Shown in pieces: positions 7,862 through 13,917 of a stretch of 13,917 nucleotides of DNA. Position numbers and translations under genes: made by a program. Position 1 is the first letter of the stretch, and each line of letters starts with the position of its first letter. Source of the DNA: JAHFLQ01 sp964432465 (GTDB lineage: Bacteria > Patescibacteriota > Minisyncoccia > UBA6257 > WO2-44-18); NCBI GenBank assembly GCA_964432465.1, contig CAYSNI010000060.1, forward strand, positions 1-13,917, written 5' to 3'. The notes under the pieces were generated by a model. The model worked only from the letters and a program-made list of their open reading frames with translations, was not told the DNA's origin and ran no database searches.

Positions 7862-7889
7862 AATAAAAAATCCGGCCGCTTTGGCCGGA
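7862..7889 (-). terminator. Intrinsic terminator after mltG
   Basis: On the minus strand, starting 19 bases past the mltG stop, the hairpin TCCGGCC-AAAGC-GGCCGGA (7889-7871) is followed at once by TTTTTTATT. A perfect 7-bp GC-rich stem plus a U tract is a textbook Rho-independent terminator. It ends the cell-wall cluster and insulates it from the rpoB promoter. On the plus strand the T tract after the same hairpin is interrupted (AAATTAATTTTT). Confidence 0.9.
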
Positions 7890-7908
7890 AATTAATTTTT
7901 AGGCGAAC

Positions 7909-8808
7909 TTATCTAAGGTATTTAAATTTGTTAGCAACGTGCTCGTCGAAGGTTTTGGAGAAGATAGTGCGGCGAGTTTTCGGATCGGAGAGATAGTAGA
8001 GATAATCCGATTTCACTGGATGCACGGCAGCGGTAATCGCGTCGGCACCTGGGTTGGCGATTGGGGTTTTTGGCAGGCCCGGTCGTTCGTAAGTTTCCGG
8101 AGCGACGTCCACCTGCAATGCCATGCCGATTGATAGACGTCGATATAAAATCCCAGCGACAATCGGCCGCTCTTCGGAAAATGGCACTTCCTTTTCGATA
8201 ATCGAAGCAACGATTAATGCTTGGTAGGCATCCGGCGCGTCTTTTAATACCGGCAGCGCTTTTCCATAAAAATTCTTCATGAACCGAGTGATCACATCGT
8301 CCACACTGGAATTCGGGAAAAAGCGGTAAGTATCCGGAAAGAAAAACCCTTCGAGCGATTTACCGCGACGCTTAGTAAGCTGACCTTTTTTAATCACGTT
8401 GGCTTTGACGAGAGAATCTTCAACTTCAACTATCGTCTCACCTTCGATCACGGTGATTACTACATCTTCCTTAGGACCAGCAACTAATGCGGAATTTATT
8501 TTCGGTAAGCTCATCGCTTGATTAAAAACATAGTGACCGGGCTTCAACTTATGAGCGGATCCGGATAGGCCACTGTAAAGCACAAAAAAATTGGTCGATT
8601 TGATTAGTCCGGAAGCGTACAGTTGAGCGGCGATCTCCTTAACACCATGGCCTTTTTCGACAACCAAATCCACTGACTTTCCGCTCGCGTCCACCGCCGA
8701 CAAAAAATATGCCGGAAATGGCACTACCAACAACACGGCCAGGCCAATGCCGAGAACCCATGATTTTTTTGCAGCAATCAGATTAAAAAATTTTTCAGGA
8801 TAATCCAT
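7909..8808 (-). CDS. mltG: Endolytic murein transglycosylase MltG (YceG-like)
   Basis: Cleaves nascent glycan strands at the outer face of the membrane and is thought to set strand length or act as the terminase of peptidoglycan synthesis. The 299-residue product has a lysine-rich start, one membrane segment (about 17-37), a LysM-like region ('VEKGHGVKEIAAQLYASGLI', about 50-70) and the family motifs 'EGFFFPDTY' (153-161) and 'ASIIEKE' (201-207). Glu205 corresponds to the catalytic Glu of the E. coli enzyme. The end reads 'LQVDVAPETYERPGLPKTPI' then 'ANPG'. The stretch between 'LQ.D' and 'GLP' is shorter than in E. coli, where an SPYNTY segment lies. It is 27 bases downstream of rodA, so the two are probably co-transcribed. 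No Shine-Dalgarno sequence is seen. A strong terminator follows. Confidence 0.94.
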   Translation of the reverse strand: MDYPEKFFNLIAAKKSWVLGIGLAVLLVVPFPAYFLSAVDASGKSVDLVVEKGHGVKEIAAQLYASGLIKSTNFFVLYSGLSGSAHKLKPGHYVFNQAMSLPKINSALVAGPKEDVVITVIEGETIVEVEDSLVKANVIKKGQLTKRRGKSLEGFFFPDTYRFFPNSSVDDVITRFMKNFYGKALPVLKDAPDAYQALIVASIIEKEVPFSEERPIVAGILYRRLSIGMALQVDVAPETYERPGLPKTPIANPGADAITAAVHPVKSDYLYYLSDPKTRRTIFSKTFDEHVANKFKYLR

Positions 8809-8835
8809 GTTTAAGAAAATATTTTATATTAGACA

Positions 8836-9909
8836 TCAACGGGTGCGGATAAATGAGGAACGGACAACCACGCTCTGGATTATGCCGATCAACATCGCAC
8901 TGGTCAACAGACTTGAGCCACCGTAACTTAAGAAAGGAAACGTAATTCCTACCACCGGTAAAAGACCCATCGCCGAGCCCATGTTAATAATAAAATGACT
9001 CAGAAATATGATGGCGGTCCCTAAGCAAACCAACTTAGAAAAATTATCATGTGCGGCGGCGCCGATCTGAATAATTCGCATCAACATAAGTGTAAATGCG
9101 ACGATGACCAGAGTAGCTCCAAAAAATCCCCACTCTTCGGTGAAGGCGGAGAAGACGAAGTCAGTCGCCGCCGCCGGAAGAAATCCAAGCTGAACCTGCG
9201 TCCCCTGTCCGTATCCCTTACCAAAAAATCCGGCGGAGCCGATCGCAATTTTTGATTGAATTACATTGTAGTTAAAACCCAGCGTATCATAATTAGGATT
9301 CACAAAAGCAAAGACACGTTCTTTTTGATAAGGCTTTAAGAAAAAATTCCACGCTAGACCAAACAATAGTGCCAGGATCAGTAACCCCACCAGGAGATGC
9401 TTCCAGCGGATGCCACTAACCAAAAGAAAGCCTAGCCAGATACAAAAGATACTGATAGCGGAGCCAAGATCCGGCTGCCGAAGGACCAGAAATCCCGGAA
9501 TAGCGAAGTAGATAAATGATTTCAAAATCACTCCCAATCGAGCGATGCCGATATGCCGCCGGGCAAAAAAATAAGCCAGAAGAATGATCAGGGAAACTTT
9601 TGCGAGTTCGGAAGTTTGGAATTGCACCGGCCCGACCACAATCCAACTTCGCGTACCGCGAATCGAAGGAGCAACCACCGCAGTTACGATCAGCAAAACA
9701 ACAGTAAAAAGAAAAAATCCAAAGACCAGCCAGCGATAATTCGCCAACGATCGCCAATCAATAGCGCTAAAAAGCCAGACGATGCCGATCGCTAGGATAT
9801 AGGAAATGAATTGCTGAATAAAAAGATCCTGATCAATACTGGAAAGAATCAATAAACTACATAGCGCCAGAAATAACAAGGCGCCGTTTAAAATCCAATC
9901 CTGCTTCAT
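8836..9909 (-). CDS. rodA: SEDS-family peptidoglycan glycosyltransferase RodA
   Basis: Integral membrane enzyme that polymerises lipid II into glycan strands, usually with a class B penicillin-binding protein, during cell elongation. The 357-residue product from the ATG at 9909 has about ten hydrophobic segments. Motifs, numbered from that ATG: 'GTRSWIVVGPVQFQTSELAK' (85-104); 'LRQPDLGSA' with Asp147; 'GFFGKGYGQGTQVQLGFLP' (227-245); the TDF Asp250, matching the catalytic Asp of RodA/FtsW; and 'LPVVGITFPFLSYGGSS' (317-333). The last two motifs and neighbours favour RodA over FtsW. Oddly, the usual 'PExHTDF' reads PAAATDF, so the conserved Glu and His are both Ala. A TTG 18 bases upstream is also in frame, but the ATG fits the family start and lies in the direct repeat of element copy 2. 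mltG follows after 27 bases. Confidence 0.92.
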   Translation of the reverse strand: MKQDWILNGALLFLALCSLLILSSIDQDLFIQQFISYILAIGIVWLFSAIDWRSLANYRWLVFGFFLFTVVLLIVTAVVAPSIRGTRSWIVVGPVQFQTSELAKVSLIILLAYFFARRHIGIARLGVILKSFIYFAIPGFLVLRQPDLGSAISIFCIWLGFLLVSGIRWKHLLVGLLILALLFGLAWNFFLKPYQKERVFAFVNPNYDTLGFNYNVIQSKIAIGSAGFFGKGYGQGTQVQLGFLPAAATDFVFSAFTEEWGFFGATLVIVAFTLMLMRIIQIGAAAHDNFSKLVCLGTAIIFLSHFIINMGSAMGLLPVVGITFPFLSYGGSSLLTSAMLIGIIQSVVVRSSFIRTR

Positions 9910-10055
9910 CCCGTTAGAGGCAACCAAATAAAACTTTTGATAATGGCATTATTATAATTCATTATAACGTCGGGATTGAATAGTCGGCCGAGCCACGACC
10001 GTCCAGGGCGGCCTGCCTACCGGACAGGCAGGTCTGCTTCTAGCGGGACTTCATC
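9904..10055. repeat. MITE-like element, copy 2 (between the Cys-motif protein gene and rodA)
   Basis: The core is 9911-10048, starting CCGTTAGAGGC and ending TTCTAGCGGGA. It is flanked by the direct repeat CTTCATC at 9904-9910 and 10049-10055. The block about 9983-10018 matches the reverse complement of copy 1: both read CGGCCGAG..ACGACCG.CC and then AGGGCGG.CTG. Copy 2 has in addition a nested palindrome, CCTGCCT-ACCGGAC-AGGCAGG, just before its right end. It is inverted relative to copy 1 on the plus strand. The left flank holds the rodA ATG; the right flank holds the TGA stop of the upstream gene. On the minus strand, TATAAT occurs twice (9966-9961, 9956-9951) without a good -35, so a promoter for rodA within the element is possible but weak. 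Confidence 0.75.
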
Positions 10056-10809
10056 GTTTGGGTCCGGGATAAATCTGAGCTTCGATTTCGGAAGCTTTGA
10101 GATTCTGGCTGATTGGCACCGCTACGCTAAACGCTCGCTCTTCGAAGGGACGGATTGACTGCAAAATAGTCTTCGAAGCGCCAATCTGCGCTTTTGTATC
10201 TTTTCGGACAATCACCACTCCTATGGTAACTTCCGCGATACTGGAAGATTCCCGGTTAGCAATAATGCCATTCACTGTCGCTCGATTACCGGAAACAGTC
10301 AGGTTGATCTGTCGCAACTGGATCTCCGGAACGGCAAACTGAGTCTTCGACTTCCAATTGGGATTCGCGATTATGACCTCCGGCGAACCAAATACCCTAC
10401 CAGAATTAAAAGGTAAATTCGGTTCTACCACTACTCGCTGGGCTTCGGCGGAATATACAAACGCATCTCTGGTCATTGAAAAAAGTTTCTCTTGATTGAC
10501 GCCATAGAAACTCAACGTAAAGGAAAAGTCAGCGCCATACTCAAGATTCGGATTGGAGAAGCTGATAATCGCGTTGGTATTGCTACCAACAGGAAAATAT
10601 TGCACCCCAGTCTGGATCGGTTGCAGGCGCGCTACTTCGCAGGACTGACAGTTGGGGCCACCGCAATCTACTTCCACTTCCTGCTGGTTAAGACGACCAT
10701 CCAGGCAAGTTGGCGCGGTAAAAATATTCAGCCGATAGGCGCTAAAGCCAACTCCAACAATAATCGCCGAATAAAAAATCCCGTAAATTAACTGCTTAAT
10801 AATTCTCAT
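10051..10809 (-). CDS. Membrane-anchored extracytoplasmic protein with Cys-rich VDCGG motif, function unknown
   Basis: The 252-residue product has a short positive N-terminus and one membrane segment (about 8-27), so most of it should lie outside the cytoplasm. Directly after the membrane comes 'TCLDGRLNQQEVEVDCGGP' then 'NCQSC', with Cys35, Cys49, Cys54 and Cys57. This 'C.DG..N..E..VDCGG.C..C' pattern recurs in surface proteins of many bacteria and may bind metal or form disulfides. Residues about 165-232 ('INLTVSGNRATVNGIIANRE' and on) look like a small beta-sandwich of the FxLYD or DUF3426 kind, commonly found in such anchored proteins. The gene is first in the rodA-mltG cluster and ends in TGA inside the right flank of element copy 2. 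The context suggests an envelope role, but no function can be assigned. Start: ATG at 10809, just downstream of a -10 box. Confidence 0.75.
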   Translation of the reverse strand: MRIIKQLIYGIFYSAIIVGVGFSAYRLNIFTAPTCLDGRLNQQEVEVDCGGPNCQSCEVARLQPIQTGVQYFPVGSNTNAIISFSNPNLEYGADFSFTLSFYGVNQEKLFSMTRDAFVYSAEAQRVVVEPNLPFNSGRVFGSPEVIIANPNWKSKTQFAVPEIQLRQINLTVSGNRATVNGIIANRESSSIAEVTIGVVIVRKDTKAQIGASKTILQSIRPFEERAFSVAVPISQNLKASEIEAQIYPGPKR

Positions 10810-10829
10810 ATGGACTTAATCTCTTATAC

Positions 10830-10858
10830 ATTATAGGATACAAACAGTCATTTAAAAA
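10830..10858 (-). promoter_or_regulatory. Probable promoter of the Cys-motif protein-rodA-mltG cluster
   Basis: On the minus strand a perfect TATAAT (10835-10830) lies about 20 bases before the ATG at 10809. The -35 at 17-base spacing is only TTTTTA (10858-10853), a poor match. A start near 10823 would give a very short leader of about 14 nt. It sits in the 70-base gap between divergent genes, where promoters must lie. No equally good -10/-35 pair was found for the plus-strand gene at 10880. Confidence 0.5.
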
Positions 10859-10879
10859 GAAGTGGTAGGAGAAACTCGC

Positions 10880-11269
10880 ATGAGCGGATACCTGAGTAAG
10901 TTTTTACTCGGCTTCATGATTGTGCTGATCAGCGGCCTTATCATCTGGTCTAGTGTCCAAGTGTTCCAGGATTTACAAATCACCTTTCAATATGACGAAC
11001 TGGGAGGAGAGGCTGTCCTTCAAGCTCAGGAAATAAGGAAACTTCAGGACTTCATGCAAATCGAAGAGAAAAATCTTGAATCTCAAGACGAACGTGCGCA
11101 CTTCATAGAAATCCGAGAGAAGCTCGACTTCGCAATTAAGTATCTGCTGGACTCCCTGGATTGTCTTGAAACCAGAGATTATGAATCCGCTAGAGAAATT
11201 TTGAGAGGAAGTAAGCAGTTTATCCAGCAAATCAAAAACGAACTGGAGCCCTATCGAAAATATGTCTAA
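10880..11269 (+). CDS. Small single-pass membrane protein with helical cytoplasmic domain, function unknown
   Basis: Not recognised. The start is the ATG at 10880, preceded by AGGAG at 10867-10871 with 8 bases of spacing, the only textbook Shine-Dalgarno site in the window; an in-frame GTG at 10862 lies upstream of it. The 129-residue product starts MSGYLSKFLLGFMIVLISGL and has one membrane helix (about 7-29). A charged region follows, almost certainly all helix, rich in Glu, Lys, Gln and Leu ('AQEIRKLQDFMQIEEKNLES'), with possible coiled coil at about 45-75 and again at 78-127. A lone Cys sits near residue 89 in 'LLDSLDCLETRDYESAREIL'. It is the only plus-strand gene here, divergent from the wall cluster and convergent with the rRNA genes, with its own terminator. 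Its topology (N-terminus out or in) cannot be settled by eye. Confidence 0.75.
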   Translation: MSGYLSKFLLGFMIVLISGLIIWSSVQVFQDLQITFQYDELGGEAVLQAQEIRKLQDFMQIEEKNLESQDERAHFIEIREKLDFAIKYLLDSLDCLETRDYESAREILRGSKQFIQQIKNELEPYRKYV

Positions 11270-11271
11270 CC

Positions 11272-11301
11272 AAAAAGCCACGCAGAACGCGTGGCTTTTT
11301 T
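11272..11301. terminator. Bidirectional intrinsic terminator (small membrane protein gene and 5S rRNA)
   Basis: The stem is GCCACGC (11277-11283)/GCGTGGC (11289-11295) with loop AGAAC. It is followed by TTTTTT on the plus strand and preceded by AAAAA (11272-11276), so it reads as a terminator from both sides. It ends the gene at 10880-11269 three bases past its stop and ends the rRNA operon 17 bases past the 5S gene, so it serves two convergent units. Confidence 0.9.
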
Positions 11302-11450
11302 ATTGTCTCCAGTGATATCCCGGCGAATCCTACTTTCCCGACCACCGAAATGGCAAGTATCATTGGAGTTACGATTTTTCACTTCTCTGTTCGGAATGGG
11401 AAGAGGTGTTGCAACCGTAACTAAATCACCGAGAGATCACTGAAGACAAT
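11302..11450 (-). other. 5S precursor with flanking 15-bp processing stem
   Basis: ATTGTCTCCAGTGAT (11302-11316) is complementary to ATCACTGAAGACAAT (11436-11450) at 15 positions, one of them a G-U in RNA. The two arms bracket the 5S gene and extend its terminal helix, so the transcript should fold into a long stem of the kind RNase III or a similar enzyme cuts to release 5S. Confidence 0.7.
11318..11434 (-). rRNA. rrf: 5S ribosomal RNA
   Basis: About 117 nt, last gene of the rRNA operon. The minus-strand sequence starts TCTCGGTGA, runs through GTTGCAACACCTCTTCCCAT and CCGAACAGAGAAGTGAAA, and ends TCGCCGGGA. The two ends pair over nine positions to give the terminal helix. 'CACCTCTTCCCATTCCGAACAGAGAAG' is the conserved helix II/III and loop B/C core of bacterial 5S, and 'GGGAAAGTAGGA' is typical of the loop E/helix V side. 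It lies about 230 bases after the 23S 3' end. The ends are set from the terminal helix and may be off by one or two bases. Confidence 0.93.
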
Positions 11451-11457
11451 GCTTCAG

Positions 11458-11496
11458 CTTGCCCGCCTGTGGCGGACTTGCCCGCCCTAGGCGGGA
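11458..11496. repeat. Tandem GC-rich palindromes in the 23S-5S spacer
   Basis: Two near-copies follow each other: CTTGCCCGCC-TGT-GGCGGAC, then CTTGCCCGCC-CTA-GGCGGGA. Each is an inverted repeat with a three-base centre. Similar small GC-rich palindromes occur inside both MITE-like elements (about 160-178 and 10010-10034). They appear to belong to a dispersed family of the type common in Patescibacteria genomes. No T tract follows, so they are not clear terminators. Confidence 0.6.
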
Positions 11497-11598
11497 AATT
11501 GTAAAAGTTAATTCGGTATTGTTCTAAATGCGGAATACGCACCAAGTAAATACCATACATGATACTGTGCCTGCGACAACACAGCACCAAAAACAACT

Positions 11599-11618
11599 GC
11601 GCTCAATATTGAGGGCGC
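11599..11618. repeat. Small palindrome in the 23S-5S spacer
   Basis: GCGCTCAATATTGAGGGCGC, an inverted repeat with perfect core CTCAATATTGAG and one extra G in the right arm. It sits two bases from the large 23S-end hairpin, so the two could stack or act together in rRNA processing. The rest of the spacer (about 11497-11598) shows nothing I can name. Confidence 0.45.
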
Positions 11619-11620
11619 AA

Positions 11621-11676
11621 GCCCCCACTGCACAAATAGCGCGACTATTGAGTCGTGATATTTGTGCAGTGGGGGC
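11621..11676 (-). other. Perfect 18-bp hairpin spanning the 3' end of 23S rRNA
   Basis: GCCCCCACTGCACAAATA (11621-11638) and its exact reverse complement (11659-11676) are separated by 20 bases, which hold a nested CGACT-ATTG-AGTCG hairpin. On the RNA it begins right after the conserved GTACTAATAAACCGTA that closes the 23S gene. It is therefore placed like a 3' processing signal, but is formed locally rather than with the 23S 5' leader as is usual. Confidence 0.7.
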
Positions 11677-13917
11677 ATACGGTTTATTAGTACTCCTCAG
11701 CTGAAACCCTTACGGGCCTTACACTTAGAGCCTATCAACGTGGTAGTCTTCCACGAACCGCGTCCTTGCGGACAGTGACTAATCTTGGGCTAGGCTTCGT
11801 GCTTAGATGCTTTCAGCGCTTATCCCTTCCGAACATAGCTACCCAGCGCTTCAGTTGGTACCAAAGCTGGCAGACCAGAGGTTCGTTCATCCCGGTCCTC
11901 TCGTACTAGGGACGACTGCCCTCAATCACTAACGCCCGTAACAGATAGAGACCAACCTGTCTCACGACGGTTTGAACCCAGCTCACGTGCCCTTTTAAAT
12001 GGCGAACAGCCATACGCTTGGGAGCTTCTCCACCCCCGCGCTAGGGCGAGCCGACATCGAGGTGCCGAGCGTGGTCGTCGCTGGGAACGCTCGGACCACA
12101 CCAGCCTGTTATCCCCGGAGTAACTTTTAGCCGTTGTCTCCAACCTTTCTATAAAGAGTTGTCGGGTCACTAACTTCTGCTTTCGCACCGGCGCGGCTTG
12201 TCAGCCTTGCCGTTAAGCGAGCTTGTGCGTTTACACGTCCAGCCCGATTTCCATCCGGGCTAAGCTCACCTTAATAAACTCCTCCGCTACTTTTTAGGAG
12301 GATAACGCCCCATTAAAACTGCCCAGCAGGCACTGTCCCGCGACGTTTTTGCCGTCGAGGTTAGACTTTAAAAATCGAAAGATGGCTGTTTCATCGTCGG
12401 ATCCATGTCACCCGAAAGTAACACTTCAAATCCTCACCACTACGCTACGCAGTCAATTTCTAAAGCCAATACCAACCTACAGTAAAGCTTCCGGGGTCTT
12501 TTCGTCTTGCTACGGGTATCCCGCGTCTTCACGGGAATCGCATTTTCATCGAGCTTGTCGCTGAGACAGTTCTCCACTCGTTACACTATTCGTGCGCTTC
12601 GGAACTTACCCGAAAAGGAATTGCGCTACCTTAGAACGATTATAGTTATCGCTGACATTGACGGGGGCTTCGGGCGGTGAGTTGTACCGGAGTAAACCAG
12701 CACAACCCCCACCGTTAACCTTCCCGCATCGGTCAAGTGTCACCCCCTATACATCCTCTTGCGAGTTAGCAGGGAGCTGTGTTTTTGATAAACAGTCGGC
12801 AGAGATACTTTAGCTGCGGCCCTTCTTGCGAAGGGCAGGCCTTATTGCGAACTTACGGCCGCTTTTTTGCCGAGTTCCTTAGCGACAAGTCACTCGTTCC
12901 CCTTAGGATTCTCTCCTCACCCACCAGTGTCGGTTTACGGTACGAAGTCCTATATAGCTAGCATCCTGCACAAACTGCCCCATCAGATTTGATAGCGAAA
13001 AAATTAGACGAATTCTCGGCTTGTCGGTGAAGCGATGCAGGTGCATCGCGAGACGACGTAACTCGGAATTCGGCCATTTTCTGGCTACCCTTTCGGGCGG
13101 GCGGATTTTAAGCGTCTCCTTGTTGCGCTCGCTGTTAATAGATATTTTCTATTGCCAGCTCGCGCGTCGCGGATTCATCTCAAAATTCGCTCCGTCAAAT
13201 TAATGCGGCATTTTGTGCAGGATGCTTCTTAGAAGTTTTTCTCGGAAGTCTCTTCGACCTAATTAGCTGGGGAAAACCCAGCCTTACGTCAACGCGCGCC
13301 TATCCTCATTAAAGAGAGCTACCCGGATTTGCCTGGATAACTAGACTTTTCGTAAACGACGCCAAACCATTAAGGCGCTAGATCTTATATTCTCCGTCAC
13401 TCCATCGAATACATAGGACGGGCCGGAATATTAACCGGCTTCCCATCAGCTGCGGCTCTCGCCATTGCCTAAGGATCGCCTAACCCGTGGTTGATTGACA
13501 TTGCCACGGAAACCTTGGATTTTCGGGGATCTAATTTCTCATTAGATTATACGATTACTCATACCAACATTCTCTCTTCGCAACACTCCAGAGGCCCTCA
13601 CGGGTCCTCCTTCACAGCAGTTGCGAATGCTCTCCTACCACTTGCCTCACATCTAAGTGAAGCAAATCCGCGTCTTCGGCACCTTACTTAGCCCCGATAC
13701 ATTTTGGGCGCCACCAACCGTCGAATAGTGAGTTGTTACACACTCTTTAAAGGATGGCTACCTCTAAGCCAACCTCCTAACTGTCTATGGTTGATGACTA
13801 CCTTTAACACTTAGTAAGGATTTAGGGGCCTTAGACGGCGATCTGGGCTTTTTCCCTCGCGACCACGGAGCTTTGCCCCCGTAGTCTGACTATCCGGACG
13901 TTACGTACAGTATTCGG
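11666..13917 (-). rRNA. rrl: 23S ribosomal RNA, 3' portion (5' end beyond window)
   Basis: Large-subunit rRNA bearing the peptidyl-transferase centre. On the minus strand the piece starts around E. coli position 930 and runs to the 3' end (GTACTAATAAACCGTA). Conserved landmarks: the sarcin-ricin loop AGTACGAGAGGACCGG (about 11890-11910), CACCTCGATGTCGGCTC, GGCTGTTCGCC (A-loop helix 92), CGTGAGACAGG, GGGGATAACAGGCTG, the P-loop TGGGGCG, and GGTGAGGAGAGAATCCTAAGG. Helix 80 and helix 93 differ from E. coli by paired changes that keep base pairing (AACC/GGTT in helix 93), so the gene looks functional. A 267-nt insertion lies at 12960-13226. The 3' boundary is estimated from E. coli and may be off by some bases. 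Small open frames inside it on either strand are incidental. Confidence 0.96.
12960..13226 (-). other. Intervening sequence or intron-like hairpin insertion in 23S rRNA
   Basis: Between AAACTTCTAAG and TAGGACTTCGTACCGTAAACC (about E. coli 1600-1625), where other bacteria have some 20-25 nt, this gene has about 290. The insert is bounded by 20-bp arms (12960-12979 and 13207-13226) that pair with one mismatch. The complementarity continues imperfectly inward (ATTTGA.., GCGAA.., GA.GAAT on both sides). The interior holds further hairpins, including GCGATGCA-GG-TGCATCGC at 13033-13050 and one at about 13120-13170. There is no protein-coding frame of note. Bacterial 23S intervening sequences have this long-stem design and are cut out by RNase III without religation; a small self-splicing intron is less likely without a visible catalytic core. 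Confidence 0.75.

Noticed and set aside
9910..9927. TTG start giving RodA six extra residues
   Set aside because: The ATG at 9909 gives the usual N-terminus; the TTG lies inside the repeat element and has no ribosome site.
8836..10053. TGA recoded as glycine or tryptophan
   Set aside because: TGA ends two genes at natural family lengths or before the element, and no in-frame TGA occurs in rpoB or rpoC.
10862..10879. GTG start for the small membrane protein
   Set aside because: It overlaps the AGGAG site that is ideally spaced for the ATG at 10880.
11922..13691. Open frames of 60-88 codons on both strands
   Set aside because: They lie in 23S rRNA sequence, have no recognisable product or ribosome site, and are chance frames.
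1..13917. CRISPR array, transposase, integrase, tRNA or toxin-antitoxin genes
   Set aside because: Looked for on both strands by eye; no regularly spaced repeats, no catalytic motifs and no cloverleaf were found.

Overview
The window looks like a chromosomal segment of a Patescibacteria (Candidate Phyla Radiation) bacterium, probably of the Parcubacteria type. This is inferred from several things: a compact 1066-residue RpoB, a short MltG with the 'DVAPETY..GLP' ending, a membrane-anchored protein with a Cys-rich 'VDCGG' motif, small dispersed GC-rich palindromes, and a 23S rRNA gene carrying an insertion. TGA is used as an ordinary stop (two genes end in it) and Trp is TGG, so the TGA-recoding of Gracilibacteria/Absconditabacteria is not in use. 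No taxonomic search could be run.

Layout. Nearly everything is on the minus strand. Reading in that direction: (i) the rRNA end, with the 3' three quarters of a 23S gene (13917 down to about 11666), a spacer of about 230 bases full of hairpins, 5S (11434-11318) and a terminator (11301-11272); (ii) a lone plus-strand gene for a small one-pass membrane protein (10880-11269), convergent with the rRNA; (iii) a three-gene cell-wall cluster, a membrane-anchored Cys-motif protein (10809-10051), rodA (9909-8836) and mltG (8808-7909), closed by a strong intrinsic terminator; (iv) a gene-free stretch (7500-7908) holding that terminator, a possible structured RNA, a sigma70-type promoter and a leader of about 160 nt; (v) rpoB (7499-4299), rpoC (4289-726), rpsF (702-289) and the start of ssb (148 to the window edge), apparently one transcription unit.

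How the genes work together. rpoB/rpoC encode the catalytic core of RNA polymerase; rpsF and ssb supply ribosomal protein bS6 and single-strand DNA-binding protein. RodA polymerises glycan strands and MltG cleaves nascent glycan, so their pairing makes a minimal elongation and strand-release module. The rRNA genes complete an information-processing-heavy region.

The most interesting structure is a pair of related elements of about 116-138 bp (150-265 and 9911-10048). They are bounded by CCGTTAGA/TCTAACGG inverted ends, and each is flanked by its own short direct repeat. Both sit exactly at a gene start, those of ssb and rodA. Removing the rodA copy in silico restores a 4-base ATGA stop/start overlap. 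They look like a MITE-like family that inserts at GATGAA start sites and keeps the start codon by target duplication. Other points worth a second look are a 267-nt hairpin insertion in the 23S gene, a perfect 18-bp hairpin at the 23S 3' end, and a possible non-coding RNA between mltG and rpoB.
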